Assembly: GCF_902459655.1 (NCBI RefSeq)
Contig: NZ_CABPSB010000015.1
Span: forward strand, 85,184 to 149,183
Length of the DNA: 64,000 nt
Direction: 5' to 3'
DNA from: Pandoraea anhela
Lineage (GTDB): Bacteria; Pseudomonadota; Gammaproteobacteria; Burkholderiales; Burkholderiaceae
The notes beneath the pieces were generated by a model. That model was not told where the DNA came from and did not search any database. It was given only the letters and a program-made list of their open reading frames with translations. A program made the position numbers and the translations under genes. This document shows positions 56,416-64,000 of this stretch, piece by piece. Numbering within the stretch: the first letter of the stretch is position 1; the number at the start of each line of letters is the position of its first letter.

Positions 56416-56865
56416 TACGATCTCCGAATCACTACGCTGACGACGACGGCAGGCATCGTCAACGGGTGTTCATCGACTGAGACCAGACGTCCCCCACGGC
56501 GGGCTTGCCGTGGAGCAACGAGCTTGGTGGTTGGCCGCTACCAACCGCTGGCTGACGGCGACGGATGCCTGTGTTGCCCGTCGCCCGACCAAACTTGCCT
56601 TCTGCAGTCGCTTCAGAAGACAAAGAGAAAACCGTCACGGCGCGTTTTCCGCGTTCCGTCGCGATTTTTTCTTTGGCCTCTCGGTCGCCGCGTCGCCGCA
56701 ACGGACCTCACTTGTTCGCACACCCCGCTCACGGGACACGCGTTTGAAACATCGCCAACTCTTCGTTGAGGGCGAAATTGCCTAACTTTCAACGACTTGG
56801 CGCAAGATCACGCCGACTTTCGAATTTGAATTCCCGATTTTGGGATTTGCATCTCCTGAAAGCAC
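56416..56865. other. rplL-rpoB intergenic leader region
   Basis: About 450 bp without a gene separate the hairpin at 56866-56897 from rpoB. I see no strong sigma70 hexamer pair, no second T-tailed hairpin and no coding features. The equivalent E. coli gap includes the rplL attenuator and RNase III sites. Confidence 0.5.
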
Positions 56866-56897
56866 AAAAAGGCTGACGACATTTCGTCGCCAGCCTT
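56866..56897 (-). terminator. Attenuator between rplL and rpoB
   Basis: On the minus strand AAGGCTGGCGAC pairs with GTCGTCAGCCTT, with one mismatch and a 5-nt loop, and is followed by TTTTT. It is 20 bp after the rplL stop. Partial termination would give more L7/L12 than RNA polymerase, as known for E. coli at the same place. Confidence 0.85.
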
Positions 56898-56916
56898 CCC
56901 TACGCGCAGAGCCGAA

Positions 56917-57294
56917 TTACTTAACTTCGACCTTGGCGCCGGCTTCTTCCAGCTTCTTCTTGGCTTCGTCAGCAGCAGCCTTGTCGACGCCTTCCTTGAC
57001 AGCCTTCGGAGCGCCATCAACCAGATCCTTGGCTTCCTTCAGGCCCAGGCCGGTGATTTCGCGAACGGCCTTAATGACGCCGACCTTGTTCGCACCGACT
57101 TCTGCCAGGATGACGTTGAATTCGGTTTGCTCTTCAGCAGCAGCAGCACCGCCGCCAGCACCTGCCGGGCCAGCCACTGCCAGGGCAGCAGCCGACACGC
57201 CGAACTTCTCTTCGAACGCCTTGACCAGGTCGTTCAGTTCCATAACCGACATCGCGCCTACGGCTTCGATGATTTCGTCTTTCGTGATTGCCAT
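56917..57294 (-). CDS. rplL: 50S ribosomal protein L7/L12
   Basis: L7/L12 forms the multi-copy stalk that recruits translation factors. The 125-residue product has the N-terminal dimerisation helix ([20 protein letters not shown]), an Ala/Gly hinge and the globular domain EKTEFNVIL-type sequence ([20 protein letters not shown]) ending KVEVK. It is 60 bp after rplJ. Confidence 0.98.
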   Translation of the reverse strand: MAITKDEIIEAVGAMSVMELNDLVKAFEEKFGVSAAALAVAGPAGAGGGAAAAEEQTEFNVILAEVGANKVGVIKAVREITGLGLKEAKDLVDGAPKAVKEGVDKAAADEAKKKLEEAGAKVEVK

Positions 57295-57354
57295 TTGTAA
57301 AACTCCTAGATTGTGTTCGGACCGAAGTCAGCGATCGTGTAACCGAAGCGAGAA

Positions 57355-57852
57355 TTAAGCAGCTTCCGCTTGCTTCTTCTCTGCCACGGCAGCCAGGACG
57401 CGAGCAAAGCCGGAAACCGGCGCTTGCATGACACCCAGCAACTTCGCGAGCAGTTCGTCGCGGCTCGGGATCGAGGCCAGCGCTTGCACGCCTGCCTTGT
57501 CCATCACCTTGCCGTCGTACGAGCCGGCCTTCAAGATCAACTTGTCGTTGCCCTTCGAAAAGTCGTTCAGGACTTTCGCAGCGGCTACGGGATCCGTCGA
57601 GATACCGTAGATCAGAGGACCGGTCATCTGCTCAGCCAGGTCAGCAAACGGGGTGTTTTCCACCGCGCGGCGTGCCAGCGTGTTCTTCAGAACGCGCAGG
57701 TAGACGCCTTGCTGACGCGCATTGGCGCGAAGCTTCGTCAGATCGCCAACCGTGATTCCGCGATATTCAGCCACAACGATGGTCGAAGCACCGGCGACTT
57801 GCGCCGAAACTTCTGCCACGACGGCTTTCTTATCATCAAGATTGAGTGCCAC
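57355..57852 (-). CDS. rplJ: 50S ribosomal protein L10
   Basis: L10 is the base on which the L7/L12 dimers sit. The 165-residue product begins [16 protein letters not shown] with a GTG start preceded by GGAGG at eight bases. It contains [19 protein letters not shown] and ends in an Ala/Glu-rich L12-binding helix ([14 protein letters not shown]). It is preceded by a 320-nt leader. Confidence 0.98.
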   Translation of the reverse strand: MALNLDDKKAVVAEVSAQVAGASTIVVAEYRGITVGDLTKLRANARQQGVYLRVLKNTLARRAVENTPFADLAEQMTGPLIYGISTDPVAAAKVLNDFSKGNDKLILKAGSYDGKVMDKAGVQALASIPSRDELLAKLLGVMQAPVSGFARVLAAVAEKKQAEAA

Positions 57853-58173
57853 GGTTAACCTCCAAAATTGACATCACCTCATGGTGATGCCGTTCCACTA
57901 ACGGCTTACCGACATGTCTGGAGTTTCAACCGCCACACCCGGTTACCCGTGTGCGACGGCGTGACTGCATAACTTGTTCGGGTTCGCCATCTGCGTTGGC
58001 TGGCGTATTAAGGGAGTGTCAGTGAATGCCCATTCCCGCCAACGGTCTTTGATAACCGGAAGCGACTTCCGAAGAATCCGCTTCCGCCCAAAGTCTTTTG
58101 CTACAGGCTTTCGATCTCGAGGATCTCAGCCATCGCAGGGGACGCCATCACCCTGCGATTGCGATTTTGTCGC
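57853..58173 (-). ncRNA. L10 leader (autoregulatory 5' region of rplJ)
   Basis: The 320-nt gap between rplA and rplJ has no gene but contains several stems. They are ATCGCAGGG with CCCTGCGAT (58133-58141 and 58152-58160), GCCGTT with AACGGC near 57890-57910, and GGCATCACC-type with GGTGATG near 57872-57889. In many proteobacteria the L10-(L7/L12)4 complex binds this leader to repress rplJL translation. The class is inferred from position and length; I did not match a covariance model. Confidence 0.5.
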
Positions 58174-58869
58174 TTAGGCGGACAGGCTGGCCTGATCCAC
58201 ACGCACGCCAACGCCCATCGTGCTCGACAGGGCGATCTTGCGCAGGTAGACACCCTTGCTCGAAGCCGGCTTCGACTTCGTCAGGGCTTCGAGCAGCGCC
58301 GAAAGGTTCTGCTGCAGCGCTGCCGGTTCGAACGAGGCGCGACCGATCGTGGCGTGGATGATACCGGCCTTGTCGACGCGGAACTGCACCTGACCAGCCT
58401 TGGCGTTCTTCACTGCCGTGGCCACGTCCGGGGTCACCGTGCCAACCTTCGGGTTCGGCATCAGGCCGCGCGGGCCGAGAATCTGACCCAGCGTACCGAC
58501 GATACGCATCGTGTCCGGCGAAGCGATCACGATGTCGAAGTCCATGTTGCCGGCCTTGATCTGCTCGGCCAGGTCTTCCATACCGACGATTTCGGCGCCG
58601 GCAGCCTTGGCTTGCTCGGCCTTTTCGCCTTGGGCGAAAACCGCCACGCGAACCGACTTACCGGTACCGGCCGGCAGAACGACCGAACCGCGGACCACTT
58701 GGTCCGACTTCTTCGCGTCCACGCCCAGTTGAACGGCGACGTCGATCGACTCGTCGAACTTGGCGCTTGCGCATTCCTTGACCAGGGCCAGAGCGTCGCC
58801 GACCGGGTAAAGCTTGTTGCGGTCGACCTTGGCGGCCAGTGCTTGTTGACGCTTCGAGATCTTAGCCAT
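58174..58869 (-). CDS. rplA: 50S ribosomal protein L1
   Basis: L1 forms the mobile stalk near the E site and in many bacteria represses rplK-rplA. The 231-residue product begins [18 protein letters not shown] and contains the family motif [19 protein letters not shown]. Start and stop with rplK share one base. It is followed by the L10 leader. Confidence 0.98.
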   Translation of the reverse strand: MAKISKRQQALAAKVDRNKLYPVGDALALVKECASAKFDESIDVAVQLGVDAKKSDQVVRGSVVLPAGTGKSVRVAVFAQGEKAEQAKAAGAEIVGMEDLAEQIKAGNMDFDIVIASPDTMRIVGTLGQILGPRGLMPNPKVGTVTPDVATAVKNAKAGQVQFRVDKAGIIHATIGRASFEPAALQQNLSALLEALTKSKPASSKGVYLRKIALSSTMGVGVRVDQASLSA

Positions 58870-59300
58870 TACAGACCCTCCACCGTGATGCCCATCGAAC
58901 GTGCGCTGCCAGCGATGGTGCGAACCGCTGCGTCCAGATCGGCGGCGGTAAGGTCAGGCATCTTGGTCTTCGCGATTTCTTCCGCTTGTGCGCGGGTGAT
59001 CTTGCCCACCTTGTCGGTGTGCGGCTTGCTCGAACCCTTTTGCAGGTTGGCAGCCTTCTTGATCAGCACCGTCGCCGGCGGGGTCTTCAGGACGAACGTG
59101 AAGCTCTTGTCCGCAAAAGCGGTGATCACCACCGGAATCGGCAGACCCGGCTCGAGGCTCTGCGTTTGCGCGTTGAACGCCTTGCAGAACTCCATGATGT
59201 TCAGGCCACGCTGACCCAGGGCCGGGCCCACGGGGGGCGACGGGTTGGCTTTACCTGCAGGAATCTGCAGCTTGATAAAGCCGATGATTTTCTTTGCCAT
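58869..59300 (-). CDS. rplK: 50S ribosomal protein L11
   Basis: L11 shapes the GTPase-associated centre and is needed for RelA activation. The 143-residue product begins [25 protein letters not shown] and carries [18 protein letters not shown] and the C-terminal signature [18 protein letters not shown]. It is preceded by a short hairpin and the nusG terminator. Confidence 0.98.
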   Translation of the reverse strand: MAKKIIGFIKLQIPAGKANPSPPVGPALGQRGLNIMEFCKAFNAQTQSLEPGLPIPVVITAFADKSFTFVLKTPPATVLIKKAANLQKGSSKPHTDKVGKITRAQAEEIAKTKMPDLTAADLDAAVRTIAGSARSMGITVEGL

Positions 59301-59315
59301 GGTTTACTCCGGAAC

Positions 59316-59334
59316 GAATATGTGGCGCATATTC
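59316..59334 (-). promoter_or_regulatory. Hairpin in the rplK leader
   Basis: GAATATG (59316-59322) and CATATTC (59328-59334) pair perfectly around 5 nt, 16 bp upstream of the rplK start. L1 represses rplK-rplA in E. coli through a leader structure at the same place, so this may be an L1 site. Inference by position. Confidence 0.35.
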
Positions 59335-59407
59335 GGGGTTGAGTCATAGCGCGCTTTCACCGGAAAACTGGCTACTGACGCTCCTCGGCGACGGGTGTCA
59401 CCAACGC

Positions 59408-59440
59408 AAAAACGCGCCGGACGTCGCGCCGGCGCATTTT
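59408..59440 (-). terminator. Terminator after nusG
   Basis: The minus strand has TGCGCCGG paired with CCGGCGCG (one wobble, 8-nt loop), followed by five T. It lies 8 bp after the nusG stop and separates secE-nusG from rplKA. Confidence 0.85.
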
Positions 59441-59444
59441 ATTC

Positions 59445-60002
59445 TTAGATCTTTTCGACTTGTCCGAACTCCAGTTCTACCGGAGTTGCCCGTCCAAAGA
59501 TGGTGACGGAAACACGGAGGCGGGATTTTTCGTAGTTCACTTCTTCCACCGAGCCATTGAAGTCCGTGAAAGGACCATCCTTGACTCGAACCAACTCGCC
59601 CACCTCGAACAACGTCTTGGGACGCGGCTTTTCCACCCCGTCCTTGATTTGCGACATGATTTTGTCGACTTCTGCCTGACGAATCGGCATCGGGCGGTTA
59701 CCGGTACCACCGATAAAGCCCGTGACCTTGGGGGTATTCTTCACCAAGTGCCACGATTCGTCCGTCATTTCCATTTCGCACAGCACGTAGCCGGGAAAGA
59801 AACGACGCTCGGTGACCTTCTTATGGCCAGCCGTGGTTTCAACAACTTCTTCCGTCGGCACAAGAATCTGGCCGAAGTAGTCTTGCATGCCCTGACGCGT
59901 AATGCGCTCTTGCAGCTGCTTGGCTACGCTTTTCTCCATGCCGGAGTAGGCATGAATGACGTACCAGCGCTTCTTGCTCGGTGCAGCTCCGGTATCAGAC
60001 AT
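59445..60002 (-). CDS. nusG: Transcription termination/antitermination factor NusG
   Basis: NusG couples RNA polymerase to Rho or to the ribosome. The 185-residue product has an N-terminal NGN domain ([22 protein letters not shown]) and a C-terminal KOW domain with [31 protein letters not shown]. It follows secE by one base, the standard arrangement. Confidence 0.98.
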   Translation of the reverse strand: MSDTGAAPSKKRWYVIHAYSGMEKSVAKQLQERITRQGMQDYFGQILVPTEEVVETTAGHKKVTERRFFPGYVLCEMEMTDESWHLVKNTPKVTGFIGGTGNRPMPIRQAEVDKIMSQIKDGVEKPRPKTLFEVGELVRVKDGPFTDFNGSVEEVNYEKSRLRVSVTIFGRATPVELEFGQVEKI

Positions 60003-60003
60003 A

Positions 60004-60384
60004 TCACTTCCAGCCCAGAATCAAAGAGAACACTGCCCACTCGATCGTCTTGTCGCTAATCCAAAGATACAGCGCCATGACGATGACGAACGCGAAGACA
60101 ATCGCGGTCGTTTGGGCGGCCTCTTTACGGGTCGGCCAAACGACCTTACCCACTTCGCGATACGCATCCTTGGCAAAGGCCATGAAGCCTTTACCCGTTT
60201 GCGACATCAATGCCACAAAAGCTGCGATGACCAGAACGACGACGATGGCCGCAACGCGCACGTACAGTGCCTGTTGCTCCAAGGCGTAGAACGCCACGAC
60301 GCCCGCAATCACCAGCAGCCCGGCCAGTGCCAGCAGCAGCTTGTCGCCAGTCGTATGTACAGTTTCTACGGGAGAATTCGCCAT
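60004..60384 (-). CDS. secE: Preprotein translocase subunit SecE
   Basis: SecE stabilises SecY. The 126-residue product has three hydrophobic segments, as in E. coli, rather than the single helix of many bacteria. The conserved cytoplasmic stretch [16 protein letters not shown] is present. It follows tRNA-Trp by 22 bp and precedes nusG. Confidence 0.97.
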   Translation of the reverse strand: MANSPVETVHTTGDKLLLALAGLLVIAGVVAFYALEQQALYVRVAAIVVVLVIAAFVALMSQTGKGFMAFAKDAYREVGKVVWPTRKEAAQTTAIVFAFVIVMALYLWISDKTIEWAVFSLILGWK

Positions 60385-60406
60385 TTCCAGCTTGCAGACA
60401 GTTGTT

Positions 60407-60482
60407 TGGCAGGGGCAGAGGGAATCGAACCCCCAACCTTCGGTTTTGGAGACCGACGCTCTGCCAGTTGAGCTATACCCCT
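60407..60482 (-). tRNA. tRNA-Trp (CCA)
   Basis: The 76-nt sequence begins AGGGGTATAGCTCA, has anticodon loop CTCCAAA with CCA, TpsiC arm GGTTCGATTCC and an encoded CCA end. It lies between tuf and secE, the usual betaproteobacterial place. Confidence 0.97.
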
Positions 60483-60546
60483 AAAACAGCAGAGGGGCCA
60501 GCCGCCAAAAGCTGACCCCGTAAGCGCGGACCGTTAAGGTACCGGC

Positions 60547-61737
<1,191 letters not shown>

Positions 61738-61809
61738 TTCAGACTCCTAACGGGTTATCTATTGCCGAGGTTGCTCGGCATGTTGATTGCCGCGCTTCAC
61801 ACTATCTTT

Positions 61810-61884
<75 letters not shown>

Positions 61885-61918
61885 GAATCCTGTACTGCTA
61901 CTTCGTCTGCGCGTCACC

Positions 61919-61992
61919 TGGAGCGGGTGAAGGGAATCGAACCCTCGTCATAAGCTTGGAAGGCTTCTGCTCTACCATTGAGCTACACCCGC
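61919..61992 (-). tRNA. tRNA-Gly (TCC)
   Basis: The 74-nt sequence begins GCGGGTGTAGCTCA and has an anticodon loop CTTCCAA with TCC, arm GGTTCGATTCC and encoded CCA. It is the middle of the three tRNA genes before tuf. Confidence 0.97.
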
Positions 61993-62066
61993 TTGGATTT
62001 CGACTCTCGCCACTTGGTAACAAGCGCCGAAAACACTGGTTTCCGGCGCTCATTACTTCCGCATTC

Positions 62067-62152
62067 TGGTGGAGGAGGTTGGATTCGAACCAACGTAGGC
62101 GTAAGCCAACAGATTTACAGTCTGCCCCCTTTAGCCACTCGGGCACCCCTCC
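62067..62152 (-). tRNA. tRNA-Tyr (GTA)
   Basis: The 86-nt class II tRNA begins GGAGGGGTGCCCGAG, has anticodon loop CTGTAAA with GTA, a long variable arm and encoded CCA. It is the first gene of the tRNA-tuf transcript. Confidence 0.97.
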
Positions 62153-62166
62153 GCAGAGAATTTGCA

Positions 62167-62195
62167 ATTATGGAGATGTCCCCTCGCCTTGTCAA
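62167..62195 (-). promoter_or_regulatory. Promoter of the tRNA-Tyr-Gly-Thr-tuf unit
   Basis: The minus strand has a consensus TTGACA (62190-62195), a 17-bp spacer and CATAAT (62167-62172), five of six matches. It is 15 bp before tRNA-Tyr and can serve the whole cluster. Confidence 0.88.
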
Positions 62196-62313
62196 CACCT
62201 TCCACGCATTAAATATGCAGTTTTTGTGCCTGCGCCTCATCAAATTTTCGATGCATGCGGCAAGTTATTGATTTCTCTGAAAATACGCAGCGCGGGAAGA
62301 AGCTCCTTTCACA

Positions 62314-63078
62314 TCAGCGCGCACGGGCAAACAAGCGCCTGCGCCATACATCCACATAACGATTGAGACTGTCCCGGCCCATGTGAAACTCGCGACGCAG
62401 TTTTTGTGCAAGCGATCGTTTCGCCTTCCGACGCCCCGTGATCGTCGTGCCAAGGTCATGCCCTCGATCCATCACGATATCGGGGAACATGGAGATCATC
62501 CGAACACCGTGCTCCCAGTTGCGATTGATCATGTCGTCTACGGGGTGCACCATGCGCCTGCCGTAATCCAATAGCGTGAGCGCGGCGCTCCGCCGGATCA
62601 GATAACCCTGCGTGCCGCTCGGTTGTTTGCGATGATCGTGGAGCAGACTTCCGTCCGGCAGTTCGCCAACCTTCCAACGGCCGGCCGACCTGCTATCCCC
62701 TAATCGCATGATGCCCCAATGCACGGAGACGTTCAGCGCCATGACAATACGATTGGCGAAATCAGGGGCCAGGGCAATGTCATCCTCCAATACGCACCAG
62801 ATGTCGTCGTTCGAGCGAGCGAGGTCTTCCCAAATACGATAGTGGCTGTCGTAACAACCCACTTCTCCGAGTGTCAGGTGGCTCGAATAAGTTTTCAGTC
62901 GCGTAGTCAGGTCATATGCCGGCGGATAGTCTGTGAGACGCTCTGCGTCGAAAAACCGGAATGGAACGCCAGCTCTCTTCAACTCCACAGCCATGTGTGC
63001 ACGCCGATCGTGGCTATCAACGAGCGACACGACGATGACGGGAGGAAGCTTCACCGACGGATTGGACAACTGGTTCAT
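62314..63078 (-). CDS. Glycosyltransferase family 25 (LPS-type) protein
   Basis: The 254-residue protein (start at 63078; an ATG at 63156 gives 280 residues) matches family 25 LPS galactosyl/glucosyltransferases. It has VIVVSLVDSHDRRAHM at the start, FRFFDAERL, LGEVGCYDSHYRIWEDL and the acidic motif CVLEDDIALAPDF. The C-terminus is basic. It is a probable LPS-modification enzyme at the upstream edge of the tRNA-tuf cluster; no partner genes are seen. Neither candidate start has a strong ribosome binding site. Confidence 0.85.
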   Translation of the reverse strand: MNQLSNPSVKLPPVIVVSLVDSHDRRAHMAVELKRAGVPFRFFDAERLTDYPPAYDLTTRLKTYSSHLTLGEVGCYDSHYRIWEDLARSNDDIWCVLEDDIALAPDFANRIVMALNVSVHWGIMRLGDSRSAGRWKVGELPDGSLLHDHRKQPSGTQGYLIRRSAALTLLDYGRRMVHPVDDMINRNWEHGVRMISMFPDIVMDRGHDLGTTITGRRKAKRSLAQKLRREFHMGRDSLNRYVDVWRRRLFARAR

Positions 63079-63156
63079 CGTTCTGTTTGCCTGACCGGCG
63101 GGCTTGCACCGACTGAGATTGCCATATGAAACGGCAGGAGCATACGCATCAAACAT

Positions 63157-64000
63157 GTCACTTAATGCGGTTATCCATCAGCCTCAAGTGGGTATTGGCC
63201 GCGCCACGGATGTTTGTCGGCACCGTCAATCACCTTGATTACCAGACTCGCCAATCACGGAAAACGCCTTGAAAAGCTTGCCCACATGGGCGGCCCCATG
63301 CACGCCGAGCACCTTTTCAGGGAAAGTACGACACATGGCCATGTCGACGCAAAACGATAGCGTTGAACGCATTGAGTCATCTCAATGAATTGCCTGAGGG
63401 CTTTGCGCAGCATGGCGAAACCAATAAATCGCCCGCACTGGAGGGGCGATCGTATGCGAGCCGACGTCGATCCGGTCATGACTTCAATGGATACGTTAGC
63501 GCTCAGACAGTGTGTCTGGAAGGCATCTTTGTCGCCCCATCGATGATGGCGTGCGGACATTGCGGGAGCGCCATGCGAGCGAGTCGTGCGATTGCGATTC
63601 GAGGGTGAGCGGAGCGTTTCCTCCGACACTGCGGCCGTCGAAGCCGATGCCTAGACGCTCCCTTGAACTTCCAGGAGGGGACACTGATCACGCCGCCTTC
63701 ACTCAGAGGACGAGCAACGCCAAATTAGCTCAACGCTTGAACCAAACGAAAACAAAGGGGGAGAAACCGGAGAACATCACGAGACGATGAAGGTGCAACC
63801 CCGCGCGAGCGCATCATTCGCGCCACATTAGGTCAGCAATCGATCCCGTCAAAGAGCAACGCACAGTCGCCGGCGTTGTCGAGCCAACGTAAGAAGCGCA
63901 ACGCCCCGACGGCGCAGACGCTCAGTGACATGCCCCCTTCAATCGGGCCAATGGGCTTCTAGCAAAGTCCCTTTAAACCAACTCCTGGAAAGCGGTAGGA
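63157..64000. other. 844-bp stretch without a recognisable gene
   Basis: Both strands contain only short frames. One minus-strand fragment (roughly 63235-63380) reads FPEKVLGVHGAAHVGKLFKA and looks protein-like but is broken up by stops and frame changes, so a decayed gene is possible. I see no inverted terminal repeats, tRNA gene or T-tailed hairpin. The GC content is lower than in the neighbouring genes by eye. Confidence 0.4.

Overview
This 64-kb window is chromosomal DNA of a GC-rich betaproteobacterium of the family Burkholderiaceae. The evidence is the gene order tRNA-Tyr/Gly/Thr-tuf-tRNA-Trp-secE-nusG-rplKAJL-rpoBC, followed further along by rpsL-rpsG-fusA-tuf-rpsJ and the S10, spc and alpha clusters. 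Family-typical small genes (a DUF4148 protein, MocR- and LysR-type regulators) fit too. A Pandoraea- or Burkholderia-like genus is my best guess; there is no rRNA gene here to settle it.

Layout. Nearly all translation genes lie on the minus strand and are read from high to low coordinates. From 62195 down to 48070: a promoter, three tRNAs, a first tuf, tRNA-Trp, secE-nusG, rplKA, rplJL, rpoB and rpoC, ending at a terminator near 47965. From 21256 down to 1896: a strong promoter, rpsL, rpsG, fusA, a second tuf, rpsJ, then the S10, spc and alpha genes to rplQ and a terminator, followed by cutA and the start of dsbD, which runs off the window. Internal promoter/terminator/hairpin combinations (between rpsJ and rplC, rpsQ and rplN, rpsK and rpsD, rpsD and rpoA, rplL and rpoB) divide this superoperon into separately tunable units.

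Between rpoC and rpsL, which are close neighbours in related genomes as I recall them, lie about 27 kb of accessory genes (roughly 21.4-47.8 kb). They include a MocR regulator, an unrecognised 423-residue protein, a HAD hydrolase overlapping an AraC regulator, a HemJ/CopD-like membrane protein, a DUF4148 protein, a dienelactone hydrolase, a DUF302 protein and a large autotransporter. After these come a LysR regulator divergent from an aromatic aminotransferase and an MFS transporter, a homoprotocatechuate meta-cleavage operon (hpaH-hpaI-hpaE-hpaD-hpaG-like plus a ketopantoate-reductase-like gene), a probably Fur-controlled TonB receptor, and an orphan manC. A 39-bp element (33 of 39 identical, same orientation) lies upstream of both the aminotransferase and hpaH, which suggests that the LysR protein co-controls both as one aromatic amino acid catabolic regulon.

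The two tuf genes encode EF-Tu proteins identical for about 190 residues and then different, with a six-residue insertion in domain 2 of one copy. Duplicated tuf genes are usually kept nearly identical, so this is the most unusual feature of the core region. The last 0.9 kb (63157-64000) has no recognisable gene.
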